NCBI GenBank assembly: GCA_963693305.1
Contig: OY855907.1
Location: forward strand, 32,460,301 to 32,524,300
Length of the DNA: 64,000 bases
Direction of reading: 5' to 3'
Source: Meandrina meandrites
Lineage: Eukaryota > Cnidaria > Anthozoa > Scleractinia > Meandrinidae
Shown here: piece after piece, positions 14,201 to 29,200 of the stretch
How the letters are laid out: each line of letters begins with the position of its first letter
Position numbering within the stretch: position 1 is the stretch's first letter
Program-made: the position numbers and the translations under genes
The notes under the pieces: model-generated
Database searches by the model: none
What the model was told of the DNA's origin: nothing
The model's input: the letters and a program-made list of their open reading frames with translations, nothing else

Positions 14201-17200
14201 TGCGATGATCGTAATCCAATCAGGAAGCAAGGATGTTGTTAACGAAGCAACAGTCGAACGGAGCTCGAGCACGACACGCACTTGTAAAAGAAATTGTCAT
14301 GTATGTAATTGGAATAAATGTTTTACAGTGCAAAATATTATGAATCCTCGTTTTCAAGTGTGAAGCCACTGAAAATGTTCTCCTTCCAGCTGATGCTTTT
14401 TTTTATAATCCGTGAAAATTGACATCTTTTGATGAAAAAAATCCAGAAGTGACATTTGTGTTCATAAACAAAAAATAACTTTGAAAAAAAAAAAAATGGA
14501 AAATTAAATAAGATTGTAGTCAGCAATTAATTGTTCAATTCAACTGAAGCAGGATTTCATTCACAGAAAGCAACTTTCATTAACAAGAGTTTTGTTTTCA
14601 CCATTCAAGATTCAATCTAGAGCTTGAAAACAAGACAGTGTAATCAAATTACATTTCGCGCGAAATTTGCATAAATATTGAAACTTGCCAAAAAGTAGTT
14701 AAGACAGAATGAAAACTCGCTTTAATAGTTATTGAATTCTGATCTGATTGTTATTTCCATGTATTGACTATTGGAAAGCTGTTCTCAGTCATGAAAACAA
14801 AACTCTTTCATTCAACTGCTTGTAATTTTTTTTTAATTGTATTTTTTACGTTCGTAGGGACTTGTCCAATAACCAATTGCAAAACTTGCCCGCAGGAATT
14901 TTCAATAATCTAACTGACCTGGAAATTCTGTAAGCAAAATGGATCCTTGCTCTCTTAGGGATAACAAGATTAAGTCTGCATTGGAGCCTAGTGACCCATG
15001 AAAGCGTGGATTATCCAAGTTTCGTAGCACGAAACGACGTTTTCTAGCCCCGCTGGATTTGATGCCAGCCCATCGCAGGGTTACCTCCTGGTTTACCAGG
15101 CTTTGATCTTCAAAAAATGGCTTTTGCTCTCATTGTCTTATAACGAGGTTATTTACGGTTTTTGTTGCTCATTATCAAACATTCTTTATTGCTAGTTCTA
15201 ATTGTATTTTTTACCTTCGTAGGGACTTGTCCAATAACCAATTGCAAAACTTGCCCGCAGGAATTTTCAATAATCTAACTGACCTGGAAATTCTGTAAGC
15301 AAAATGGATCCTTGCTCTCTTAGGGATAACAAGATTAAGTCTGCATTGGAGCCTAGTGACCCATCAAAGCGTAGATTATCCAAGTTTCGTAGCACGAAAC
15401 GACTTTTCTAGCCCCGCTGGATTTGATGCCAGTCCATCGCAGGGTTACCTCCTGGGGACACCGAAATTTCTTTAAATTGTTATGACTCAAAACATATTTT
15501 TCGTATCGATAAACGTTTTTTTCAGCATTATACTCCTCTGGTCACGACCTTTCAAATGACTAGGCATGAAATTACCAGTTTTAAATAACACCTTTTTGTG
15601 ACCTCATTAATGATGACGTCATTGTTTGAAATTTTCAGTTTTTTCTTTCAATAGGAATGATTATAACTTTGGTAGAAACGACCATTTGTACCTAAATGAC
15701 CGTTTTTAGGGTCATTTGGCCCTGCGCGTTTTTAACACTTTTGTGAAAAGTTCGTTTTTGCCACCATTTTGATTACCCACAAACCAACACTCCTTTTGCT
15801 TATGCCACTTTCTTTGAGGTCAAACACAACCATTTGTTGGTCTTGTGTGAATTAACGATCCGATGGCCTTTAGCAGAGTTGTCCCCAAAAAATCGTTTTC
15901 CTAGGCTGCCAAATCGACGAATAAATTCAGGCGACTTGTACGTCTTAAATCGTATCCGTCCCGAATAAGCCTGAATCCCCAAAATGGGTGTTCTTATATG
16001 CGGGTTTTTACTGCATCTATTTTCTAGGAGCTTGAACAATAACCGATTGACGCACTTACCAAACGGAACTTTTAATAATTTAAAAAGGATAGACATCCTG
16101 TAAGTGGGACGCATCTTTGACCGCCCTGTGCTATATCTGTGCTATAATGTACTGCTTTCAAGTATAGCTCAAAATTTTTTTTTCCTCTGACATATTAACC
16201 CTCAGAAGTAGAAGGGGGGGGGGGGGGGGGGAGAGGAGTGGATAACACCACCCCCCCTCCCCTAGCTATGCGTTTTTCCTTTGCAGAAATATTACTAACT
16301 GCCAATGCTTTTGACGTTGCCACTTCATGTAGATGTGGCCAAAAATTGCATTTTCGACATGTCTTTAATTTTCGAGTTTTCAGAATAAAATTGTACGATT
16401 CGTACGATTACATCCTATAAGCATTTTGCTTTGACTTTGTGACAATTTCCATTACTTAGTGACTTTCTAAGAAAATGGTGAAATAAAAGAAAACGGCTCT
16501 GATGACGTCATACGACGTCACAGCCACCAAATAAAATCGACTTGTAGAATGAGCAAAGGGCTGTCGTTGAAATATAACGATAAGCAAATATCTGGCACAA
16601 ATAAAGCACATTGATTCCAATTTTGTTGCGTACGTCTGCCCAAACCTTGAACTAATTCCATCGTTATCACAGGTTGGATTTAGATCAAGGGAAGCTCAGG
16701 GGAACGATTTGCCATCAGTATCAAAATTAAAACAGTTTCATTTTTCATTTTCATAAAAACATTTTAATATTGTTTTTTGTTTTTGCACCTATTTCATTCT
16801 TTAAAAAAAATCAACAACCTCCCTTTCAAAAAGAAGCTAATAAATTCTAGCAATTTATGAATTCGAGAAATATCTTTCTGTCAGGGCACAAGGGAGGTTA
16901 TGATTTATCATAAGGTAATATACTCCTTTAAATTTGCAAAGCTATTCTACTAGAAAACTTGGATACAAAATCGCATTATCTGCAGTTTACCTTTTTAAGC
17001 TTGAAACATTTCCGTAACCGGCACGCTGTCAGTAAAACTACAACCATGATATAATTCCATAATTCTCTTATATCCTTGATAAGGAATCGATGTTCAAAAT
17101 TCGCGGAATTAAAGCTCTTAAAAATAACACCTCCTTAAGAAATTTGGCTCGCTTATTTATTAATGAGCAAGGATCCTGCGTGACCTTTGATATAATTCAA

Positions 17201-20200
17201 TTAATGGATGGGTTTCGTAAGGTCCAGAGGCCCCTTAAAGTAGCGCCCATAATATCTAGATTTAGCCAAGCCTGAAAGCGGAGCTACACAAGTACATTTT
17301 TCCCGTTTCTGAATATTAACTTTGTAAAAATATTCAGCGCTATATAAGTTCCATCGCCACGACTGTTCACAACCTAACCGTGAGATGTTCTGGGGGATCA
17401 AAATATTTTTGCAAAGTCGGAAAACAAACCCACCCAAGATTTCACAAGCCTGTCTTTACTCTTGGAATTTTTAGTAGCTATGTGCTCTTTCAAATTTCAG
17501 ATTTGATGGCTCGCTAATTTGAACTTTGTTGTGGCTGGAGATAATGGATTTTGCGTTACTCATACAGCTGTAGCTCAGTTTAAGAGTGCTCCGATTAAAT
17601 ATTTTGTGAACCGGATTAGATTTAGGAAAGTGTTGATTAATTAGTTGGAGGAAGCATTTACCGACTTTCGTTTCTACATTTTGGCTATGTGGTGGGTTGA
17701 ACCGCGTGATGTTTCTGCTCTTTTTTGATGCATCAGGAGTTGGCGCTTTGTACGTCACGTTGTACTTGTAACTACTTTTATCAAGCGCGTCTTGGTACAC
17801 ATCTTTGGCCATTTGACCATTGAGCATTATATGCCACAACCACATATCATATATATATATATAAATCATACCACAAATTAGATTAGCGAATCTGATGCGC
17901 CTTATGAAATTAAAAAAAAGCAATCCAAGTCACCGAACTGGTTTTTATTCCAAAACTTAGTTCCGGAAGGGTTTTTGGGCAGCACTTTAGCGTTACCATG
18001 GAAACAGTTGTGATTTTAGGGAGACCCTTAAAAATTGCACGACAATAGTATATTCAGATGTTGCCCTGCTGATTACAACCATTCATTGTTTTGCACCCAC
18101 TGTTAACAGTAGGAAACACTTTCGAGCCTCCTTAAATAAAATCATCTTTCCCGTAAATTAAGAACTAAACATTAAAGGTCGTTAAAACCATTATAAACTG
18201 GGAAGCTCCGCTTTGGGGCCTGGCTAAATCTATCTAATAACTTTACTCGAAAATATTGTAATGTAATGTTCCCGTTTCATTTGTCAAAGCGACCCGGTTT
18301 TCTGACGATATCTTATCATGTTACTTGTAACAAACGGTTGGTTTGAATTTGTTGCTAGAGAGTTGCAACACAACCAGTTGGCGGAAATGCCTGAGGGAGT
18401 TTTCACCAGAAACACCTTGCTATTTGTGCTGTAAGTGGAGTTACTTCATAATTGACACACGTTACTTTGTTATTCGACAACCTTTATTCGACTTACAACC
18501 CGGGAAGGGCTTGATAATGTAGCAGGGAAGAGCGGGGCTGATGAACTGGATTTATGATTAATGAGGGATTTATGTGTATAAAACCTTCCTTTCAAAGGAT
18601 TGTTCTGTATAAATCCCCTTCTTAGGGAATTATACAAATAAATACAAGAGGTTTATCTTCATGATTTATTAAACCTCTCATTGGTATTCTAAACTTGTGG
18701 GTTCCGATTAATTCCGGTCACACCGTTCTCAAATTAGTCGCTGCCTATTACCTTAGTTCGTCTGCTTGATTGTCTTGTTTGAATTCAATAGCGCGCGTTT
18801 TATTCTTGAAAACATGATATTCTTATTAAATTTTTCCTAACAACTTATCTGGAATTCGGTTCCGCTGGGCAGCTTTAAATTAATTTGGCCGCTGACAGTG
18901 TTGTAGTAAATCAAAACAAGGTCAAGGTTCTTTTTACATTGAATAACTCATAGAGGTCCTGGAGGTGTATTAATCAGTGCGCCTACATGCGTACGTGAGA
19001 AACCCAATAACCTGCACTTTTCAATTTCAATTTAGAACCTGTCACAGCTAAGAAAATTCAGACGGCTTAACCGCGAAATATATATTGACATCGCTTTCGT
19101 CAACAAAACCATGAGAGGTTTTTAAGACATTAAGTTTAACCACGAGCGATTAAAATTTATACGGGCCACCGTACAAGCTTAGAAATATAGTGGGGCTTAC
19201 TTATTTGGTAGCAAAAATATATTAAATGGGAGCTCCGCTTTTAGGCCTGCCTAAATCTATATTACCAAATTTAAACAAGGAATATACCATTCAGCTGGCT
19301 GGCTGGCCGGGTTCGGAACAAGGGTTGGCTGGAACGAAAGAACAGCTACTTTTCTCCCAGCTCACTGTAAAATTAACCACATAGAAACTAAACCGCTATA
19401 ATAACTATTTTTCTAATCACACAAGTTATTTTAGCAAATTGGGTCGTTTTGTCCTCCTGCATACTGATGAAAAAATAAATTTAACCAAAATTTAAACAAG
19501 GCACGTGGACTTAAGGAAAGGGAGAAGGGGTGTTGGAGAGGGATTTATGAAATTGTAAGTACCTCTAGAACCTTAGCTGGGCCCCTGTAGAAATATATTT
19601 TTCCATCGTGCTCCTCCCATTCCTTAAATGGACATGCAAAGCTATTGGAGATTTGTTGTCTGTTTTGTAGGCTAAAAAATTCGCAAAAATGACTAGCTGT
19701 TATTATATTTTCCAGTTAACACTTATGAAACTTGTATTAATTGCTGCTGTTTATTATTTGTTAATAGGAACTTAAACAACAACCAGTTGAAGGAGTTGCC
19801 TTTGTGTATTTTTGATAGCAATTACCGCCTTTTTAAACTGTAATTTTTTTCTTCTATATTTTCTTAAGAGTGTTAATCTCATTACGACAGGGGAATGGCA
19901 GAAAATGTCGTATTAAGTAAACCTTATTTGTGCCAAACAGCTCAGTAAAAGGCCTAACAGGCCAAGCTGGGTTCAGGTCAGGCTTTAAATTGATGGCTTG
20001 CTAGATGGAAAAACAAAAGTCAGGTAATTGTCAGTTACAGGAAAGACTTTGCTTTGCAAAATTTATTTTATGTGGATGCCTGCGTGAACATTAAATTGCT
20101 AGCCGCCAGTTGTTTCCCGGAAAACATTCCCGAACAAAAGTGAGATAACCAATCTGGAGATAACCTTCGGCGAGTGCGTGCGGAGTATTCATAGCTTAAA

Positions 20201-23200
20201 AATTAGTAAAAACATTGAGCCGAGAAAATTTGGATGTCACGTCCGTCCGTCCGTCCGCCCTTCCGTCCGTCCGTCCGTAGGTGCGTACGTACGTACATAA
20301 AAGACTGTTAAAAGCTACACCGAAAGGAAGGAAGATATTGATCTTCCCTGATAGTTCATTATAATGCATACATGCATGTCAGTGGTGTTGAAGTTAGCTT
20401 AAGCTTGTAACGTAAATACCAGTGTTCGTCTCCGCTCTTATTGGGCTGGTTTGAAAGCTGTAGAATTTATAAGCCTTCTCCGACTATGAGGTAACAAAAG
20501 TAAATGTAGACACTGAGGCCGAGGTCGAATATGATTGTTTATATTAATTTATTAACGAATTCAAAGTTCTGTCCGTTTTCAGATCTTCCGTAAATTTGCT
20601 TTCAAACCTGTTAACTTTAATCACTTGTGTACACTTTTATGCAGACATTGTCTATCAAATATTTCGTTCCACATTTCCGTGATGTTCACGGTTGGATTTT
20701 GAGCATCATCCAACTGCTTGCATTTTTGTACTGAAATCTCGTTGGCGTGATTTTTGATTCGTAAACCAATATTTATGCCGGTTTTGTTTTTCAAGGCTCA
20801 AAAATTAATTGAGCTGACATTGCGCTGAAATAAAAGTGAGCTCAGAGCCGGTGAAGTTCACAAAGTGATGGATAAAAGGCTGTTTAAGAATTTGCTCATG
20901 CTTAGCGTGCATGCATCGAGTTATGAATGCACGCGGGAAGTTTGGACAACACGAAAGAAGCGTAAGAGTTGCTCGAGGCTATTTTTGAGTGCTCTCCAAA
21001 CTTCCCAAGTGCATCCATTGCTCGATATACGCACAGCTAAAAGCATAAACCAATTCTTTTATAGCATAACTACGCAACGTTTAGCGCGATAACAGGTTTT
21101 ATTTGTGATTACGTTCAAAATACTTACAATGTACGCGAAGAAAAACAACGCTCCTATTGGTTGGTTAAAATCACGCCACAATCACGGCGCTTTGAGCGAG
21201 AACGTTTCATCTTAAGTTTTACATATAGTCAATGAAAATTCACAGAATTCACTTCTTTAACTCAATGAAAATGTTGAAAAACAAAATCAAAACTATCAAG
21301 TGCTCTTTTGAAACTTCAAACTGTTTTTTTGAAGACTTGGCTTGGTTAAAGTCAAAGATCCGAAGTGGGGTTTTGATTGCTCATAACGATGTTGATGTTC
21401 CCATGCAGTGTCTAGGAAACTTGCACTTTGTTCCTGGGCGAGAACCAGGCTGTTGTTTTGACGAACAGTTATACCGGTAGCACTACCGGTTGTGCTACCG
21501 GTAGAAGCAGACTCACTGGGAGTGGCGGACAAGCTTCACTGCAATTGCGAAGCTGGGAAGTGGATTGTCGCGTGTTGTAGTGAGCGAGGCTTTGGTCATT
21601 TCTATGCCCGGAGGTCGCCATTATGTGCCTGTTTGGGATTCCTGCATTAGACCAGACGGTCATGGCAGTTGCTCTGACACTGTTGGTGGTGTAGAGTTGT
21701 GACAGGGAAGCTTCTTGGCTGATGTTCTTCAACATGGTGTCGAGCGAGTTAACTCCGACTGGACGTGCTTCGTACCAGATGTTGTCTTCGGCACTCCAGT
21801 TCTTTCGTTTATATTGGAAAAATGACTCGCACCTTGGGTTCAGCTTGGACAGGTAAAGCCTCAAGGCCTTGTAGCCGTCGTTTACGCCTTCTGTTTCCCA
21901 CATACGGACGTATTTTTCGGTGCTAGGAGCATCTGCAACACCACCAGGATGGTTCTTGATCGCTTCTTCATGCGCCATTGTTGTGTAGTTTCGGCCGGTG
22001 GGATCGACTTCAATCTTTTCAAACTGGACTTTTAAGCTTCCTCTGCCGTTCCCGACCTCTTCTGCAAAAGAAGAGAACCACATGAAACCAGACGTTTCGA
22101 AGAAGAGCGAGTGGGTTGCTTAGAGCAAGAAACGATGATGATTTCAGCTTCATCAGATTTTCGTTTTCAATCACCGGCTTGTGTTTGACATTTTCTTTTC
22201 CTTGGCGCTTCAAGCTGACGACTCTTGCATTTAGCATCTCGTTTGCTCTCTTAAACCTGGGATCAGAAGTGAGCTTCAGACCTTTGTTAAGTGGTGGTGC
22301 ATTCAAATATCTTTCAATTCCGTGGTGGAACCAAGGAGTGTGGATTTGCTGTAAACATCGCCTGATCTATTTCTGGCCTCTGCGTACAATCTACGAAGGT
22401 TTGTATCCAGTTGTCCAACTTACGTTTGCTGTAGCGGTGTCTGTATCTTTTTCTCGTTACACCAAGCTAAATTCACAGAGAAACGATTTCCTATTAGTTT
22501 ATAGACAATGCTAGTCTGAGACTTATAGCGTTTTGGCTGTACTGACTTGTTGTTTCAGCGTAATTTGTCAACGTTCGACTTTGCAATGAACATTTTCGCT
22601 TCATGGATCGATTGTTTGCTTTGTAATTAAGGCCAGTTCCAAACGCCGCTCCACTCATGTGCCGAACCTAACTCAGTAAGGTTCGACCTTGGAGCGACTT
22701 TGGAGCGACAGCTGATTCAAACGGCGTATTTGTGTCGAACGTAATTCGCGGAAACAAGTCGTTAACAATAATAATGTTGACTGAACGTCTGCGTTGAGGA
22801 TGATAAAAGGTTTTTGCAGTCGAAATCAGCAAACTATTACGCAAGTTTTGCTATAATAATAATATTTCCGGAAAAGCAAATTCATTCCGCGAAATTTATA
22901 TTATTTAAACTGGTTTTCTCACGAGAATTAGTTTGTAAATGCTAATCTACAAATCTGATCTCACAAATTGGGGAAACAGCGAAAAGGAATTACCACCAAA
23001 ACAATTCTGACCCATGAAGTTCTGCTTCTCTTGAGCTGAAACATATTAAAAGATAAACAAAATACGAGCCCGGTGAGCGAAGTAATTTCCCCGGAATTTT
23101 ATACCGTCGTGCTTCATGCATGATTGGTCAGAGCTAGTCACGCCACTCCACTTTAGACCAATCATGAGCGCTGTTATATCGAAAATACATTACAGTAATT

Positions 23201-26200
23201 CATGCATTAGGTTCGGCACATGAGAAGAACGCCGTATGAATCAGCCGCCGCTCCAATGCCGCATAGTGCGGCACACCCTGCCGAACTTAACGTTGTTTGC
23301 CGAACCTAATTAAAACTGCCGGACCAAACTGATTCAACCGCCGCTCTTCTGCCGTAATTTATTCACCAGTTAGGTTCGGCACATGAGTGGAGCGGCGTTT
23401 GGAACGGGCCTAACTTGTTTTCGGAAGGCTAAACTGATGTTAAGATATGCTATATATTTTTTAGAAAAAATTATTACCATTAAATGGTGCCACACACTTA
23501 TTTGTGGACTTTTTTGTTGCCGTTGAGTGTCTTTCGACAAGAATTTCCTGCAGCTCGCATAGCTTAAAGAATTCTCGTGCTCCGATTGGCTAGAGATGCG
23601 AGGGTATTCTGGCTAGAGATGCGAGGGTATTCAGCGCGGTATTGCGACTTGAAAGTTAAGGGGGGAGACTCTTAACTACAGATCTGGAGCAGTTGCTAAG
23701 GAATTGCTGAAGACTGGATTTTGAAGCAAGCGATTTTGAAGCTTTTGGTAACGCTAAATGGTGAATTTTGTTTGGGGGTACACCTGCTTTAAAATATATA
23801 TCATTGCGCGTGCGAAACTAGAACTAGTGCTAGTATTTTACTCGCTTGCATTTTTTTTTTTATTTAAGTGAGTGTGTTGAATTTTCGTACGCGTGATTTT
23901 AGATTCGTAAACGAATATTTTCGCCGCCCGGTTTTGTCACGAATTGCCAGTGCTTGGGTGACTGAGTTCAGACATTTCTACCGCGCATTCTTTTTTTTTT
24001 TTTACCAGAAACGAAGGAAATTCATTCACTTTTCAACATAAAATTACGATTTAAAATAATCGTAAATCCTGCAACCAAGCAAAGACGGTTCAAAACAACA
24101 TTGTAAGCTTACCATGCACAAAACGAGCACCACTTCCTATGTCACAACCACAACCCTTGCACAAAAAAAAAAACTGCTTTAAAATGACTTTGCATTACCG
24201 GCTCCCAACGAATCTGCCAGGTTTGTTTTGAAGCCGTGATTTTCTTTGTTGCGGCGTGTCAACTCATATGGCTTAGCCGCGAGATGAATTCTTGAACTGA
24301 TTTTTTTTTTGTTTTACCTTGACTGTTTTGAAGTAAAACAAAACAAATTTCACGAATCACGAAATATATTGACGTCCCGTTTGTCAACAATTTCCGTGAG
24401 TTTACTTTGGTACGCCTCGAGATATTTCATTTTCCTGTGAGCAAATTTCTTTTGCCGTAATATTATCTTCTACCTTTACGGGCCACCGTAAACGCTACGA
24501 AATACTGTGGCTTCTAACTTGGAAACACTGTAAACTGATCTGAAGAAAACAATATTAAATCGGAGCTCCGTATTTAGGCCTGTCTAAATCTATAAACTTG
24601 ATTAACTCCTTTTCTAGGTATCTGTCCAATAACCATTTGCAGCACTTACGTGCAGGAGTTTTTGATTATTTAACTAAACTATGGGTGCTGTAAGTAGGAC
24701 GAACCTTGATTTAGATTAACATTGATTAACATAAGTTCACAGCAACACACCTTCTATATGGTCAGTAATAATATTATAACCTTTTTTTCATATATTTATA
24801 AGAACATTCGTATCTAGTATTCATATCTAATCATCGTTCAATGTCAACAAGGAGCTATTTCAAAAAGAAATAGTGTTTCGTTTCCAGATCACGGAAGGAT
24901 AATGATGACAAAAAACTTCCTAAGTTATCCTTCTCTTGCCCTTTTTCATGGCTTCCATGCTAGCAAACACGACACACGCGAAGGTATCGCGTCTTTGTCT
25001 GTGCATGCAAGCGCTCTCATTGGTGGGAATTTTGTTCTTTCTCAGAATATAGCTAGAATGTTTACTTAACTGAAAGAGCTAACTTTATATTTTTCGCCAA
25101 TACGTCGCTTTAATCGAACTTAAAAGCATTGCAGTCGTCGAAAATTTCTATTTGTAATGGATCTCAATAATTTTTTATGTTGCTAAAGATTTTCTCTCTG
25201 ATATTTAAAGAACATGTTTTTACAAGATTGTTTGCCTTTAGTACAACGTGTTGACATTGTGGTTAAGAGCGTTCTCCGGAACCGATGGTAGCCCCCATTG
25301 TGTAAATAGTTTACATCGAATCCAAACCAATACCGTTTCGTTTTTGAGGAAACGAAACGAAAACTCGTGCGCGCAATTATCGAAAACGATCATGTCATAA
25401 AATTAGTGCAGTATTGAAAATGGGTTAAGCTGCAAGGTTAGAGAAGTGGGAGAAGACGATATTCCTCAAATCATCAACGATTCGATACCAAAAAATTCCA
25501 AGGAGCACAGTTTCAATTTTCAAAGGTAAACTGATGCTTAAAATAAAAATTGTTCTCTTTAATAAAGAAAAGCGAATGATTTGCTTTGAACAGGCTTCCC
25601 GCTGACTGTATTTATGAACCAGTTCTTCTTATGAACGATTTTAAGTTTCATTTTCATGTACGGCCTATTTTTGATTTCACTGTAATTGAACTACGGCGAA
25701 AGTTCATTTAGTCGTGGATCACGTGCAGTGTACCGGATTGCAAATTAAAAGGTTAGAGACTGTTAGTCAACAGGAGGGAAATTTGCATGCGCATGCGTCG
25801 TTATGGGCCAGTGGGCACGAAGCCTGTCTGTTTACATAACTTGTTTACACATTGTACAACATTTCGTAGCCGAATTTCTCGCTTAAAACGAAAAGTATCA
25901 GATGTTTTATTCGGTGGATGTGATCCTCAGAGGCGCATTTTATTTTGGGGGTGAAAATGAGGGTATGTTGGTCTAGTCGAGCCGCTGTTGGACCAGCCTT
26001 TTATTGTGTTAAACAACACAAGAAAGACAAGATGGCGGCTGGATGTTGTTACGCGCCTAAACATCGTGCCCAAGTTTAAACAACACGAGGAGCTCAGCGG
26101 ACAAATTTCTGCATCTGGTTTGTCATTAAATGTAGTGAAGTATTTTTTCATAACTTGTTGATATAATCAAGAATCGTTTTAAATGAGAAATAATGTTAAC

Positions 26201-29200
26201 TTTTCCTCGGTTGTGTTTTGAAAATTTACATTTTACTTTCTCGCCGATAGGCATCATTCAAAATCTGGCCTTGTTCCCCAGCATAAACTACCGATAAATG
26301 TAGCCAGAAAAACCTGTACAATGATAAGATGTTGTGAAACTAACTGTTAAAAATCGCCTGCTTTATAAATCGGAAGATTTCTTTACCATGCATTGAGGCT
26401 TGTAACTTTTATTATGGAATTGTAGTCTTTGAAAGTTTCAAGATTTCTTTTAGTATTATTCTTCATGTCTTGAAATTGGGATCATAGCACCATTTCTCAA
26501 TAAAGAAACGAATATAACAGTAATCGCACCATGCATCGTTTGTTTACGTTTTATTGCGTTATTGTGTTCATTACTAAGCCAAGTAAAATAAAATCTAACC
26601 TAGATCCCCAGCATGAAAATGCAATGAAATGAAAAAAAAGCAAACATATAATCCGCATTCCTCTTCATAACTGCTACAAAAAATAGCTGTATAACTAGAT
26701 TGAGCTTTTTTTTACTCATTTATATGTCAGCTCTTATGTAAATATTAAATAAAATGTTCTTCCTCTTCACATAGAGTTTTGTTATGACTTGTTTTCCATT
26801 ATAGCAACTGAATATGTTTCTTAAGAACAGCAATGTTGGTTCCAGGGATGCTTGTGTGCCATTCATGAGAAAACACATTTTCTAGATACAGAATAAATCC
26901 ACTTAGATCGTGATAATGGCCAACTGCAATCAACCCTCCATTTGCGCCATGTTTGTGGCTTTCGAATAATGCAATCTTTCTTTGTGTAGGGTCAAAACAA
27001 AGGAGCATTGATTTGTCAGGGGGAGCTATTATAACTGCACACAATTGTTCTTGCATCTGACAAATTTCTGTCAATTTGTTTTCTAAACAGGCAGTGGTAG
27101 ACAATCCAAAATCTTCACTAATTGTCAAGGAAAAATGATCAGCCCTTGTGGCCTGAGCCTCTTTGACATCAAGATTGAGGTGGCCTTGGAAACATTTGCG
27201 CTTCCACAAAAATAAACATTTCCCAAAAAAAAAAAATGCTCAAGTTTTGAGAGCTCTTTCATACCATCCGCAACTTCTTCAAAAAGTCCTGTGGGTAGTA
27301 GAGTCTCACCGCTACGGCCACGGAGGACATCTCCGAAGCAGGTCTCTTTAACGGTCCACTCTGTTAAGTTTAACAGACCACGCGAGTTATCAGTCGAGAT
27401 CAGAATTCTCCTGCCGTCATTAACAACTGGTGCGTCAGTTTACGTCGCCGCAGATTTCTTTATAGAGTCCATTTTAAAAAACCCAGGGAAGCCCTTTGTG
27501 AGAGGGAAGCCTTTCTTTGCTGGTCTACCCTTTGAATGAACATACTTTATAATGCAATATATTTGCGTGTTTTTTGTGTGCACCTCATCGATCACTTTTA
27601 AAACGCATTGTTCTGATAACAAAATAATCATACTTACATTTATAAAGGTTTTTTTTTTCGGAACTCAGTTACGACATTCCTGCACCTCCCACATATTTTT
27701 GCACCGGGTGAATCACTGATTCCAAAACATGATTGAAATTCAGAGCATCGAAACGTGCATCTAATTTACCTTTAACATTTTTTCCACAAACAACGTATTC
27801 ATATGCAGCAAAATTTGCTTGAATTAAAAAGCAAACGCAGACCAAAAGAAACATTCGAATTTCGCGCGCCATCTTTACTCCTGCGATCGCATTATCATCA
27901 TTCAGCGGATACACGCATGCGCATGCAAATTTCCCTCCTGTTCTGTTAGTCTGTGTTTTGTTTACAAAGAAACGTAGCTTTCAAGATTTATAATACTAAA
28001 CGAGGCGGAGCCCTGTACAGTATTGAAAATTTCTCGTTCATTGTGCGGCCAGCAGGTGCGTGTATTCGTAAAAGAAATACTCACAACAGTCTCTATCCCA
28101 TAACTATTGCATTTATTTCATTATTTTTTTTTAAAGAACACTGATCGTTTAAGCCTATACTGTTATTTATGGATATAAGGAAAAATGCGCAAACAGTTAT
28201 CGGCACACTTCGGCCAGAGTTGAATATGCAACTTGAATTAATTACTGTTGGTTTTATTCGAATTATAATTCCTGACTTTATCTTGTTGTTTTACATGGTA
28301 TTGATTAATGGTGTTTTTGTTGTTTGTTGATAGCTACTTGGCAAACAACCAGTTGAAAGAGTTACCTTCTGGCATTTTCGTTAACAATGTTCGTCTTATT
28401 TGGCTGTAAGCTTTATATATTTTTTTTGTTTTTGTTTTTATTTATCAAACAAATTAAAAATAAATAAATAAAAACACAAAGAGACACATTCGAACGCATT
28501 CGAGCAGTCTTCGAACGCGAGGTTGAGCCAATGTCAAAGAGAGCGTGAGACTGGGGAGAGACTCTAAATGCTACGGCTGTCGGCTTGCCATACACTAAAT
28601 TAGTTTCGAATTTCCCGTTCGCCCAGCAACGGAGAAGTCCCAGTGGTCAATTGTCACGTTCGGCTGTCAACAAAATCTTCGCACCTCGTCGAAAGATATT
28701 GAGCCCGTTGATTCGATGCATCGATTTGACAATTTAATAAAAACATGTTCTCGCGGAGACGAAATAGAAGACGTTGATTAAGATGCGCTAGCGACAGCTT
28801 TAGGTTTTGTTATGAAACCAAAACAGAAGGAAGCTTTGGGATCGCTTCTCAGGTGCAAGGTTTATGGGAATTCCTTATCATCATCAGATCGCGGCATCAG
28901 ATATGAGGAGGCGGCAGTTTTCTATTAAGCTAAAGCACGCTCCAAGGATGAAAGGCAACAAATTGACCTAGAACGGCACCAAGAACTGTCTACGCACGGC
29001 GTCGAATACCCACAAGAATTTTCGTTCGCACAACTCTGGAGATCACATTGTGTCAAAAACAAAAAAGATAATGTCTTAGATTTTAAAACAAAAATCAATT
29101 CAACTATTTTAATTTTAAAGAGGTTGACATATCCTGTCAGATTTGTGAAGTCATCAACGCAAAACTCGACACTTTTTGGCTTAATTAAAATACCCTTATT

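Larger units (their letters stand above)
25769..27942. mobile_element. DNA transposon with 29-bp perfect TIRs and 9-bp target duplication
   Basis: Both ends carry the same 29 bp in inverted orientation, starting AACAGGAGGGAAATTTGCAT. Each end is directly flanked by CTGTTAGTC (25,760-25,768 and 27,943-27,951). A 9-bp duplication fits MULE-type elements, and 8-9 bp also occurs in other superfamilies. At 2,174 bp with no transposase recognised it is probably non-autonomous. It contains a protease-like frame (26,799-27,209, minus) and a small secreted-like frame (27,672-27,872, minus). Confidence 0.75.
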
